64,000 bases of DNA from Parapusillimonas sp013416435. GTDB lineage: Bacteria > Pseudomonadota > Gammaproteobacteria > Burkholderiales > Burkholderiaceae_B. Below are positions 51,393-59,827 of the stretch, one piece after another. Under the pieces are notes generated by a model, which saw nothing but the letters and a program-made list of their open reading frames with translations, ran no database searches and had not been told where the DNA came from. The number at the start of each line of letters is the position of its first letter. Positions within the stretch are counted from its first letter, which is position 1. Location of the stretch: positions 2,046,001 to 2,110,000 of the forward strand of contig NZ_CP197474.1 in the NCBI RefSeq assembly GCF_052180245.1, read 5' to 3'. Both the position numbers and the translations under genes were made by a program.

Positions 51393-52877
51393 ATGACCAT
51401 GACTTTATCCGAACGGGGCTGCGCCCTGCTGACGCCCGCCCAGATGGGGACGGCGGACCAGCTCGCCATCAAGGGCGGCGTGCACGGTGGCGCGCTGATG
51501 GAAGCGGCGGGAGCGGCGGTCGCCAATGCGGTGGCTCAGCGCTGGCGCAAGTGTCCGGTGCTGGTGCTGTGCGGTCCCGGCAACAACGGAGGCGATGGCT
51601 TCGTCGCAGCGCGTCATCTCGGTTTGGCCGGATGGCCGGTACGCGTCGGCTTGCTGGGCGACAGGCGGCTGCTGTCCGGCGATGCCGCCTATCATGCCGC
51701 GCAATGGAAGGGTCCGGTCGAGCAGATCGCGGTCGAAATGCTGGACGACGCAAAGCTGGTCATCGACGCCTTGTTCGGCGCCGGTATCAGCCGTCCATTG
51801 GCCGGCGTGGCCGCCGATCTGCTGAACACGGTCGTCGCACGCGGCTTGCCGCTGTGCGCGGTCGATGTGCCCAGCGGCCTGGACGGCGCCAGCGGCGAGG
51901 TCCTGGGCATGGCGCCGCGCGCCGACCTCACCGTCACTTTCTTTCGCTCCAAGCCGGGCCATTTCCTGATGCCGGGAAGAGCATTGTGCGGCGAACTCGT
52001 CGTGGCTGATATCGGCATCCCGGACGACGTGCTTGCCACGGTCCGGCCAGACACCTTCCATAATCGGCCGGCGTTGTGGGCCCGCCGTTACCCATGGCCC
52101 GCGATGGACGGTCACAAATACCAGCGTGGCCACGTGCTGGTGGTCGGAGGGCAGCTCATGACCGGCGCGGCACGCCTGGCGGCGCGGGCGGCATCCCGTG
52201 TCGGCGCCGGGCTGGTGACGATCGCGGCGCCTGCAGCGGTGTGGCCGATTTATGCCAGCGCGTCCCTGAGCATCATGGTGCAGGCAATACGCGAATCGGG
52301 CACGATCGAAGACATTTTGTCGGATCCGCGCAAGAACGCCATCGTGGTCGGGCCGGGCGCCGGTGTGCTGGACATCACCCGCAAGCACGCTTTGCAGGCC
52401 CTGGCGAGCAAACGCGCCGTCGTGCTCGACGCCGACGCCATCAGTGTCTTCGGATCCGACCCCGAGGCCTTATATAAGGCCATTGCGGGTCCCTGCGTAC
52501 TTACGCCGCACGAGGGCGAGTTCAATCGAATTTTCGCCACGCGCGGCAACAAGCTGGAACGCGCCCGGCGCGCCGCGGCACAAAGCGGGGCGGTCGTCGT
52601 GCTTAAGGGTACGGACACGGTGATCGCGGCGCCGGACGGCCAGGCGATCATCAACGACAACGCGCCGCCCGAATTGGCCACGGGCGGGACCGGCGATGTA
52701 CTGTCGGGATTCATCGCCGGCTTGATGGCGCAAGGCATGGAGCCGTTTCTCGCGGCTGCGGCGGCGGTCTGGCTCCATGGCGAATCGGCCCGGCGCTTCG
52801 GGCCGGGGCTGGTCTCCGAGGACCTCCCCGAATGCCTGCCCCGCGTACTGCGCCGGTTGAAAAGCTCAATGCGATAG
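51393..52877 (+). CDS. nnr: Bifunctional NAD(P)HX epimerase / ADP-dependent dehydratase
   Basis: This 494-residue metabolite-repair enzyme restores NADH and NADPH from their hydrated, inactive forms. The N-terminal epimerase domain (to about residue 215) has VLCGPGNNGGDGFVAARHL and DALFGAGISRPL. The C-terminal dehydratase/kinase-like domain has GHKYQRGHVLVVGG, VGPGAG, LTPHEGEFNR and NAPPELATGGTGDVLSG. Start is ATG 51393 (MTMTLSERG). It overlaps the convergent universal stress gene by 12 bases. Confidence 0.95.
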   Translation: MTMTLSERGCALLTPAQMGTADQLAIKGGVHGGALMEAAGAAVANAVAQRWRKCPVLVLCGPGNNGGDGFVAARHLGLAGWPVRVGLLGDRRLLSGDAAYHAAQWKGPVEQIAVEMLDDAKLVIDALFGAGISRPLAGVAADLLNTVVARGLPLCAVDVPSGLDGASGEVLGMAPRADLTVTFFRSKPGHFLMPGRALCGELVVADIGIPDDVLATVRPDTFHNRPALWARRYPWPAMDGHKYQRGHVLVVGGQLMTGAARLAARAASRVGAGLVTIAAPAAVWPIYASASLSIMVQAIRESGTIEDILSDPRKNAIVVGPGAGVLDITRKHALQALASKRAVVLDADAISVFGSDPEALYKAIAGPCVLTPHEGEFNRIFATRGNKLERARRAAAQSGAVVVLKGTDTVIAAPDGQAIINDNAPPELATGGTGDVLSGFIAGLMAQGMEPFLAAAAAVWLHGESARRFGPGLVSEDLPECLPRVLRRLKSSMR

Positions 52878-53696
52878 CAGCACCGGCACCGTCATGGAGC
52901 CGAGCAGGACCTCTGACGCGCCGCCCATGATCCAGCGGCGCATGCGGCTGTGGCCGTACGCACCCATGACGATGAGGTCGCTGCCGTGATCGGTAGCGGT
53001 ATTGAGGATGACGTTGCCCACCCCTATGCCTTCGCTTTTCTTGATGGTCTCTAGCGGCTTGGGATAGCCGCGCGCCGCGCAGAATGCCGCGAAGTCGTCG
53101 GCTTGCACATCGTTGTAGCGCAGGTCGCCCGGTTCGTGGTCGACGCAGAGCACGACGAGTTCCGAGCACGATTCCAAGAACGGGGCGGCGTCCGCAAAGG
53201 CGCGCGCCGCTTCGCGCCTGTGATCCCAGCAGAAAAGGATGCGTTTGCCGATGCTCGGAATGGCGCCCACCGCGGGAATCATCAGCACGGGGCGGCCGGC
53301 CGCCATGATGACCGCTTCGGGCAGCGAAGCGTTGAATTCGTTCACCGCCTCTTTGCCGACCTTGCTCATGACGAGCAGATCGCAATAGCGCGCATGCAGC
53401 GCCAGGGAGTCCTCGGCCGGCCCGCGCGGCGCGCGCCACTGGGCCTTCACGCCCGCCTGTTCCGTTTTCTCGGTGAAGAGGGCCTTCACTTCGGCCTCTA
53501 CGTCGGCTTCCCGGTCGCGCAGCATTTTCGTCAGGGATGACGGGATGACCGGATCGTCGTAGCTGAGGGCTGACGGCCCGGCGGGATAGACGCCCACGAG
53601 TTCGGCGTTGTTTTGCCCGGCGAGCTTGATGGCGGTGTCCAGGCGCCTGGCAAGGCCCGCGTCTTTGCCGAGATGGATGGCGATACGTCCAAGCAT
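52866..53696 (-). CDS. Universal stress protein, two-domain
   Basis: This 276-residue protein has two UspA folds in tandem. The first begins MLGRIAIHLGKDAGLARRLD. The second ends with the ATP-binding pattern SDLIVMGAYGHSRMRRWIMG and SEVLLGSMTVPVLLSH. AGGAG precedes ATG 53696. It is probably induced in stationary phase or under stress; no specific partner is indicated. Confidence 0.92.
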   Translation of the reverse strand: MLGRIAIHLGKDAGLARRLDTAIKLAGQNNAELVGVYPAGPSALSYDDPVIPSSLTKMLRDREADVEAEVKALFTEKTEQAGVKAQWRAPRGPAEDSLALHARYCDLLVMSKVGKEAVNEFNASLPEAVIMAAGRPVLMIPAVGAIPSIGKRILFCWDHRREAARAFADAAPFLESCSELVVLCVDHEPGDLRYNDVQADDFAAFCAARGYPKPLETIKKSEGIGVGNVILNTATDHGSDLIVMGAYGHSRMRRWIMGGASEVLLGSMTVPVLLSH

Positions 53697-53935
53697 GAGA
53701 GATCTCCTGGTTTGAATTGTGGATGAGGTTCTGCTTTGCAATGAGCCGTGTTGCTGCAGACATCATACCCGTCGGCCAAGATTTGGCACAGGAGAGGAGC
53801 CATGCAGATCATGACTTATATCAATCTTCTCGACGCCAATTCAGACACGCTACACTTTCGTTTTTGAATATACGGCCCGAGCTGCGGCGTCAGGCGAGTT
53901 TTTCCTCGCGTTCGCGGGCTCCGGAGAGTCGCTCA

Positions 53936-54784
53936 ATGTCAGACGTTATTGCACTGGTTTTCGATTTCGACGATACCCTGGCTCCCGACAGCACGTCCGG
54001 CTTCCTGAATGAGATCGGCGTCGACGTCGAGGATTTCTGGTCGCGCAAGGTCGACCCCCTGCTGTTCGAGCAGGATTGGGACCCCGTTCCGGCGTTTCTG
54101 TATCAAATGATAGAGCTGTCACGGTCCGGGAAGCATGGCGCCATCACGCTCGATCGCCTGGAGGATTGGGGCCGGCGCCTGCCCCTGCATAGCGGTGTCG
54201 AATCGCTGTTCCAGCGGCTGCGCGTGCAGGTCGAGCGGGATCATCCCCAGATTAGACTGGAGTTCTACTTGATCAGCAGCGGCATAGGCGATGTCTTGCG
54301 CAATACGTCCATTGCCCATGAGTTCACCGATATCTGGGCGTCGGAATTCATCTACGATGGCGAAGGCGGAATCGAGTTCCCCAAGCGCGTGGTCAGCTTC
54401 ACCGACAAGACGCGCTACCTTTTCCACATCCAGAAAGGGATTGTCGGCGCGTCATCGCGCAACAAGCCATTCGAGGTCAACCGCAAGATCCCGTCCGAGC
54501 GGCTGCGCGTGCCTTTCGAGCAGATGATATTCGTCGGCGACGGCTATACGGACATCCCGTGCTTTTCACTGATCCGCCGGTCCGGTGGAGTCGCATTCGG
54601 CGTCTGGGATCCCCGTCACCGCCACAAGCGCAGCCGGGCATGGGGGTTCATCCAGGAAGGCCGTGTTTCCAACCTGAACCAGGCGCGCTACGACGACGAG
54701 GCGGAGCTGTATCAATGGCTGGAAGAGGCCGTGGAAAGCCTGGCCGGCCGCATCGCGCTCAAGAATCGGACCTACCGTGGCTGA
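53936..54784 (+). CDS. HAD-family phosphatase-like hydrolase
   Basis: This 282-residue HAD-superfamily protein has motif I LVFDFDDTLAPDSTSGF, motif II LISSGIG, and motif IV FVGDGYTDIPCF. The large insert between them forms a cap. GGAGAG lies upstream of ATG 53936. The substrate is unknown. The last bases overlap the tadA start by eight, so the two genes are coupled. Confidence 0.87.
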   Translation: MSDVIALVFDFDDTLAPDSTSGFLNEIGVDVEDFWSRKVDPLLFEQDWDPVPAFLYQMIELSRSGKHGAITLDRLEDWGRRLPLHSGVESLFQRLRVQVERDHPQIRLEFYLISSGIGDVLRNTSIAHEFTDIWASEFIYDGEGGIEFPKRVVSFTDKTRYLFHIQKGIVGASSRNKPFEVNRKIPSERLRVPFEQMIFVGDGYTDIPCFSLIRRSGGVAFGVWDPRHRHKRSRAWGFIQEGRVSNLNQARYDDEAELYQWLEEAVESLAGRIALKNRTYRG

Positions 54785-55265
54785 GGGCGCCGATATCGCA
54801 GCCATGCGCCTGGCGCTGGAACAGGCGGTTCTGGCGCGCGAGGCGGGCGAAGTGCCGGTGGGCGCGGTGATCGTCGGGGCGGACGGCGCCATCCTGGGCG
54901 CGGGGTTCAATCGTACGATCACCGATCACGACCCTACCTGCCACGCGGAAATCGTGGCTTTGAGGCAGGCGGCTGCAGTCCTGCGCAACTATCGCCTGCC
55001 GGGCGCGCGGCTGTACGTGACGCTCGAGCCTTGTGCGATGTGCGTGGGCGCGTTGCTGCATGCACGCGTCGCTCAGGTGGTCTATGGCGCTGCCGATCCC
55101 AAGACCGGGGCTTGCGGCAGCGTGCTCGATCTGCCCGGTATCGGGCACCTGAACCACCAGACCGAGTTCAGGGGAGGCGTGCTGGCCGACGAATGCGGCG
55201 AGATGTTGCGGGCGTTTTTCCGGGAACGGCGGCGCGCCCGGAAGTCGGAGCGTGTTCAGTCATAG
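54777..55265 (+). CDS. tadA: tRNA(Arg) adenosine-34 deaminase
   Basis: This 162-residue zinc deaminase converts A34 to inosine in tRNA-Arg(ACG). Active-site motifs are TCHAEIVAL (zinc His and proton-shuttle Glu) and LEPCAMCVGALLHARV (two zinc Cys). The start is GTG 54777 (MAEGADIAAMRLALEQA), inside the end of the HAD gene. The essential tRNA-editing role is well established for the family. Confidence 0.95.
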   Translation: MAEGADIAAMRLALEQAVLAREAGEVPVGAVIVGADGAILGAGFNRTITDHDPTCHAEIVALRQAAAVLRNYRLPGARLYVTLEPCAMCVGALLHARVAQVVYGAADPKTGACGSVLDLPGIGHLNHQTEFRGGVLADECGEMLRAFFRERRRARKSERVQS

Positions 55266-55344
55266 GTCATGCATGCCGGCCCACGGTGCACCGCATGTAT
55301 ACTTATACGCGCGTTTTTTTTCATATGCTTCCGAAGGAATGAGC

Positions 55345-56292
55345 ATGAACCACGCCGGCCACGAGCACGGTCCAGATTGCGATTGCGGCCATCAGCATGC
55401 CGCGCTATCGGGCATCTACCTGATCTCGCCTTCGGGCGCGATTCGAGATGCGGCCGCGCTGGCGCTGGCTCGCGAACGGCTGGCGAGCATCGGCTTCAAG
55501 TCCGCCGTCGACCGCACGGCGCTGGCCGTGCACGAGCGCTTCGCCGGAACCGACAAGCAACGCCTGGCGGCCATCCAGCGATCGCTGAAGCAGAAGCATC
55601 CCATCGTCATGGCAACGCGTGGCGGATACGGGCTGAGCCGCCTGCTGCCGTACATAGACTGGCGGGCGGTGGCCGACAGCGGCAAATTGTTCATCGGCCA
55701 GAGCGACTTCACGGCATTCAATCTGGCGCTGCTGGCCCAGACGGGGGCATACAGCTATGCGGGCCCCACGGCCATATTCGACTTCGGCAACAAGAAAATG
55801 GACGATCTCACCGCCGACTTGTTCGCAGAAAGCATGCGCGGCGAACTCGAGGTCCTGAGCTTCGAGTCCCCGGATTCTGATCCCGTGGATGCCCGCGGCA
55901 TCCTTTGGGGCGGCAACCTGGCCATGGTGTGTTCGCTGATCGGCACTCCCTATATGCCGGACATCTCCGGCGGCATCCTGTTTCTTGAAGACGTGGCCGA
56001 ACACCCTTTTCGCGTCGAACGCATGCTGACGCAGCTGTGGCACGCCGGCATACTGGCGCGCCAGCAAGCGATCGTGCTGGGCCGATTCACCGATTATCGT
56101 CTCGCGCCGCATGACAACGGCTATGATTTTCCTTCCGTCCTGGCATGGCTGCGGGCGCATGTCAAAGTCCCGGTCATCACCGGGCTGCCGTATGGACATG
56201 TCAAGGTCAAGGCGACCTTGCCGATAGGGCGCAAAGTGGGGATCGCCACCGAGGACGGCATGGCGTATCTGCTCATCCGCGAGCACGCCTGA
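55345..56292 (+). CDS. ldcA: Muramoyltetrapeptide (LD-) carboxypeptidase
   Basis: This 315-residue S66-family peptidase trims the terminal D-Ala from murein tetrapeptides during cell-wall recycling in the cytoplasm. The nucleophile Ser is in the ATRGGYGLSRLLPYIDW region, with GQSDFTAFN, RGILWGGNLAM, and Glu/His near LGRFTDYRL. The ATG at 55345 follows AAGGA. The first 20 residues (NHAGHEHGPDCDCGHQHA) form a His/Cys-rich stretch absent from typical LdcA and likely to bind metal. It ends one base before repeat cluster H. Confidence 0.92.
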   Translation: MNHAGHEHGPDCDCGHQHAALSGIYLISPSGAIRDAAALALARERLASIGFKSAVDRTALAVHERFAGTDKQRLAAIQRSLKQKHPIVMATRGGYGLSRLLPYIDWRAVADSGKLFIGQSDFTAFNLALLAQTGAYSYAGPTAIFDFGNKKMDDLTADLFAESMRGELEVLSFESPDSDPVDARGILWGGNLAMVCSLIGTPYMPDISGGILFLEDVAEHPFRVERMLTQLWHAGILARQQAIVLGRFTDYRLAPHDNGYDFPSVLAWLRAHVKVPVITGLPYGHVKVKATLPIGRKVGIATEDGMAYLLIREHA

Positions 56293-56421
56293 GGGGTCAG
56301 ACCCCGGTTGTGCCGATTGATATGGGGGTCAGACCCCGTACGGGGTCTGACCCCTTCTTCACACGGGTCTGACCCCTTCCCCAAAGATTTCCAGGGTCAG
56401 ACCCCGCATGGGGTCTGACCC
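56293..56421. repeat. Palindromic repeat cluster H (two two-armed copies, two single arms)
   Basis: A single GGGGTCAGACCCC arm lies at 56293-56305, a full copy at 56325-56354 (centre GTAC), a single arm at 56365-56376 and a copy with both outer bases trimmed at 56394-56421 (centre GCAT). The last copy is followed by TTTT. The cluster lies between two genes in the same direction, directly behind ldcA. Confidence 0.94.
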
Positions 56422-56499
56422 TTTTGAATACCAGAGCGCGTTTAATGGCGGCTTGTTAAAATACCAGGTTATTTTGACATCCTACGTGAAAACTCCTCT

Positions 56500-58101
56500 G
56501 TGATATCCACCGCAAATCTAACCATTCAGTTCGGCTCGAAACCCCTGTTCGAGAATGTCAGCGTCAAATTCGGCGAAGGCAACCGCTATGGCCTCATCGG
56601 CGCCAATGGCTCGGGCAAATCCACTTTCATGAAAATCATTGGTGGGGACCTCGAACCGTCGGCCGGCAATGTGTCGCTCGATCCGGGCGTCCGGCTGGGC
56701 AAGCTGCGCCAGGACCAGTTCGCCTACGAAGATACGCGGGTGCTGGACGTGGTGCTGATGGGGCACGAGGAAATGTGGCAGTGCATGTCCGAAAGGGACG
56801 CCATTTATGCGAACCCGGAGGCCACGGAAGACGACTACATGCACGCGGCCAACCTTGAAGCCAAGTTTGCCGAGTACGATGGCTATACGGCCGAGTCCCG
56901 CGCGGGCGAACTGCTGCTTGGGCTGGAGATCCCCGTCGAGCAGCACGACTTGCCGATGCGCGAGATTGCTCCGGGCTGGAAGCTGCGGGTACTGCTGGCC
57001 CAGGCCCTGTTTTCCAATCCGGACGTACTTTTGCTGGACGAGCCGACCAACAACCTGGACATCAACACCATACGCTGGCTCGAGGACGTGCTCAACGGCT
57101 ACCAGAGCACGATGATCATCATCAGCCACGACCGCCACTTCCTGAACCAGGTGTGCACGCACATGGCCGACCTGGACTACCGCGAATTGCGCATCTATCC
57201 GGGCAATTACGACGACTACATGCTTGCTTCCACGCAAGCACGCGAACGCCAATCGGCGGCCAATGCCAAGGCCAAGGAGCGCGTGGCGGAGCTGCAGGAT
57301 TTCGTGCGCCGTTTCTCGGCCAATAAATCCAAGGCGCGCCAGGCGACGTCGCGCCTCAAGCAGATCGACCGCATCAAGGCCGAGGCGGTCGAGGTCAAGC
57401 CGTCTTCCCGCCAGAATCCGTATATACGTTTCGAACAGAACAAAGTGCTGCACCGTCTGGCGGTTACGGTGGAAAACATCAGCAAAACTTACGATCGTCC
57501 GGTCATCAAGTCTTATTCGGCCATGATAGAAGCCGGGCAGAAGGTGGCCATCATCGGTGCCAACGGTGTGGGCAAGACCACCTTGCTGCGCATGCTGGCC
57601 GGCGATCTGCCGCCGGACTCGGGCACCGTGAAATGGTCGGAGGCCGCGGATATCGGCTATATGGCGCAGGACGTCTCCGACCAGTTCCAGTCCTCCAGCA
57701 ACCTGTTCGACTGGCTGTCCGATTACCGGCAGGCCGGCGATGACGACCAGGCAATGCGCTCGGTGCTGGGCCGCCTGCTGTTTTCGGGCGACGACATCAG
57801 CAAGGAAGTCCGCGTATTGTCGGGCGGCGAAAAGAACCGCATGAGCTTCGGCAGGCTGATGCTGGGCCGGCACAACGTGCTGCTGCTCGACGAACCCACC
57901 AACCACTTGGACATGGAATCCATCGAGTCCCTGCAGTTCGCGCTCGAACTTTACGCCGGCACGCTGATTTTCGTCTCGCACGACCGTGAGTTCGTGTCCG
58001 GGCTGGCGACGCGCATCATCGAGATCCTGCCCAATGGCGAACTCATCGATTACCAAGGCAACTACGACGACTACCTGGCTTCGCGCGGCATCGAGGCCTA
58101 G
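56500..58101 (+). CDS. ybiT: ABC-F family ATPase (YbiT-like)
   Basis: This 533-residue protein has two ATPase domains and no membrane part. First Walker A is GANGSGKST and second GANGVGKTT; Walker B motifs are VLLLDEPTNNLD and VLLLDEPTNHLD. The first signature motif is the variant IAPGWKLRVLLAQAL seen in the YbiT branch, the second is LSGGEKNRMSFG. The interdomain linker (RERQSAANAKAKERVAELQD) contacts the ribosome. ABC-F proteins act on the ribosomal E site. The start is probably GTG 56500, giving MISTANLTIQF. Confidence 0.93.
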   Translation: MISTANLTIQFGSKPLFENVSVKFGEGNRYGLIGANGSGKSTFMKIIGGDLEPSAGNVSLDPGVRLGKLRQDQFAYEDTRVLDVVLMGHEEMWQCMSERDAIYANPEATEDDYMHAANLEAKFAEYDGYTAESRAGELLLGLEIPVEQHDLPMREIAPGWKLRVLLAQALFSNPDVLLLDEPTNNLDINTIRWLEDVLNGYQSTMIIISHDRHFLNQVCTHMADLDYRELRIYPGNYDDYMLASTQARERQSAANAKAKERVAELQDFVRRFSANKSKARQATSRLKQIDRIKAEAVEVKPSSRQNPYIRFEQNKVLHRLAVTVENISKTYDRPVIKSYSAMIEAGQKVAIIGANGVGKTTLLRMLAGDLPPDSGTVKWSEAADIGYMAQDVSDQFQSSSNLFDWLSDYRQAGDDDQAMRSVLGRLLFSGDDISKEVRVLSGGEKNRMSFGRLMLGRHNVLLLDEPTNHLDMESIESLQFALELYAGTLIFVSHDREFVSGLATRIIEILPNGELIDYQGNYDDYLASRGIEA

Positions 58102-58129
58102 AGGCCGTCAACGCTAAAAGGCAGGCGGC

Positions 58130-58738
58130 ATGGCATACACCTTGGCCGGGCAGGCGACTTACCAGGAAGACATCAAGAAAAGCCGCTTCCTGGTTTTCGC
58201 CTCGCCGGTGCGGACGCCGGACGAAGCCATGGCGTTCTTCGCAGCGCACGCTGTCGGCGAAGCCACGCACAATTGCTGGGCGTACCGCATCGGAAACGAA
58301 TACCGCTTCAACGATGACGGCGAACCCGGCGGCACGGCCGGTCGGCCCATCCTGCAAGCGATAGAAGGACAGGATTGCGACCGGGTCGCCGTGCTGGTGG
58401 TGCGCTGGTTCGGCGGTATCAAGCTGGGTCCGGGCGGACTCATTCGAGCCTATGGCGGCGCAGCCGCGCAATGCCTGCGCTTGGCAGAGAAAATCGAGAT
58501 CGTCGACGAAGTGGAGCTAGATTGTTCCTGCGCCTTTTCCGACATGGCGCTGGTGCAGTCACGCTTTGCGAGCGTCGAGATCAGAGTGCTTCATGAAGCA
58601 TTCGATGCGGAAGGCGTGCAGTGGCGGCTGGCCCTGCCGCGGGGCAGGGCGGACGAGTTTTTGCGTCTTTTCACCGACCTGACGCGAGGGCAGGGACGTT
58701 TGACGGGGTCAGACCCCGAATGGGGTCTGACCCCCTAG
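58130..58738 (+). CDS. yigZ: YigZ/IMPACT-family protein
   Basis: This 202-residue protein belongs to the UPF0029/IMPACT family. The signature is NCWAYRIGNEYRFNDDGEPG, GTAGRPIL and VVRWFGGIKLGPGGLIRAYG. The C-terminal domain of about 70 residues resembles EF-G domain V. The family links to translation control but the bacterial role is unclear. The last residues GSDPEWGLTP are translated from the dispersed palindrome, and the stop follows immediately. Confidence 0.93.
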   Translation: MAYTLAGQATYQEDIKKSRFLVFASPVRTPDEAMAFFAAHAVGEATHNCWAYRIGNEYRFNDDGEPGGTAGRPILQAIEGQDCDRVAVLVVRWFGGIKLGPGGLIRAYGGAAAQCLRLAEKIEIVDEVELDCSCAFSDMALVQSRFASVEIRVLHEAFDAEGVQWRLALPRGRADEFLRLFTDLTRGQGRLTGSDPEWGLTP

Positions 58739-58844
58739 TCCCAACGACGTGCCGGAGTCAAACCCCATCCTTGGGGGGACAGACCCCGTACGGGGTCTGT
58801 CCCCTTACCGCGCCGGGATCAGACCCCATCCGGGGTCTGACCCC
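58705..58844. repeat. Palindromic repeat cluster I (three two-armed copies, one degraded arm)
   Basis: Copies lie at 58705-58734 (centre GAAT), 58775-58804 (GGGGACAGACCCC with GGGGTCTGTCCCC, a matched double change) and 58815-58844 (centre ATCC). A degraded arm, GGAGTCAAACCCC, lies at 58754-58766. The first copy encodes the end of yigZ and the last encodes the end of the convergent LysR gene, so both neighbours finish inside the repeats. Confidence 0.94.
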
Positions 58845-59727
58845 CACCCCAATGCTCGCGAATCAGTTCGATATGCTTGTCCTTGATGCGCGATTCATGC
58901 GCGGGCATCCAGATCAGGCTGCTGACCGACTTCCGATTGTGCTCGAAGTCCAGGAAGCGCAATCCAGCCAGGCGGCTGCGCGCCAGGCAGCGCGGGACGA
59001 TGGATACACCGAGTTCCTGCGACACCAGTGTCGCGACGCTCAGCCAGTGGCGGGCCTCTTTTTTCACCGAAGGGAAGAACCCCGCCCGTAGGCACATGGA
59101 CAGCAGGGTTTCGTAATAGCTCGGTGAAAACAGCCTCGAAAAGAAAATGAAATGCTCATCGGCCAGGGTTGCCAGGTCGATGGAATCGCCACGAGCGAGG
59201 GGATGGCGTTCCGGCAGGCAGACCGAGAACGGCTCTTCGACGAGGGTCAGGCAGGCCATGCCTTCGGGCACAGGGTTGGCGTGGATGAATCCGATGTCCA
59301 GGCCGCCGCGCTCCACCAGTTGAATCTGTTCCGCCGAGTTCAGTTCCAGCAGCACGTGCTCCACCTTGGGGTAACGCGCATCGAAACGCTTGAGCAGTTC
59401 TGCCAGGCCCCGGTACAGCATGGAGCCGACGAACCCGATGCGGATCTGCCCCTGGGCGCCCGCATCCACGCTGCGCACCAACTGCTTGACCTCTGCGTTT
59501 CGCTGCAACAGGAACATGGCCTCTTTGTAGAGCGCGGCGCCCGCCGCGGTAAGCGCTACATTGCGGCTGTTCCGATCCAGCAGGCGTACTTCCAGAGCCT
59601 CCTCCAGCTGCTTGATGGCGTAGCTGAGGGGAGGCTGTGAAATATGCAGGCGTTCGGCCGCGCGGCTGAAGCTCAGCTCTTCGGCGACCGCTGCAAAGTA
59701 GCGCAGCAGGCGTGGGTCCAGGTCCAT
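58819..59727 (-). CDS. LysR-family transcriptional regulator
   Basis: This 302-residue regulator has a winged HTH (PRLLRYFAAVAEELSFSRAA, HISQPPLSYAIKQLEEALEV) and an effector domain of the BenM/CatM type (IRIGFVGSMLYRGLAELLKR). It is divergent from the acyl-CoA dehydrogenase operon and likely activates it. The natural end is about IREHW; the extra residues GQTPDGV and the TGA stop come from repeat cluster I. Confidence 0.94.
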   Translation of the reverse strand: MDLDPRLLRYFAAVAEELSFSRAAERLHISQPPLSYAIKQLEEALEVRLLDRNSRNVALTAAGAALYKEAMFLLQRNAEVKQLVRSVDAGAQGQIRIGFVGSMLYRGLAELLKRFDARYPKVEHVLLELNSAEQIQLVERGGLDIGFIHANPVPEGMACLTLVEEPFSVCLPERHPLARGDSIDLATLADEHFIFFSRLFSPSYYETLLSMCLRAGFFPSVKKEARHWLSVATLVSQELGVSIVPRCLARSRLAGLRFLDFEHNRKSVSSLIWMPAHESRIKDKHIELIREHWGGGQTPDGV

Positions 59728-59735
59728 GGTCTATC

Positions 59736-59750
59736 TATACAAATCGTATA
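59736..59750. promoter_or_regulatory. LysR-type interrupted palindrome
   Basis: TATAC-AAATC-GTATA is a perfect palindrome with five-base arms, nine bases upstream of the LysR start and in the gap before the divergent dehydrogenase gene. LysR regulators bind short interrupted dyads in exactly this position. The surrounding 90 bases are A+T-rich. Confidence 0.55.
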
Positions 59751-59827
59751 TCAATAATAAGAAATTTGGTATTTGTGGATATTAATTCGGAAACTTAAGA
59801 TGGATCAAATCAAACGAGGTGACCATC

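Noticed and set aside
56518..58056. 512-codon minus-strand frame opposite the ABC-F gene
   Set aside because: The plus strand holds two complete ATPase domains; the minus frame is a shadow.
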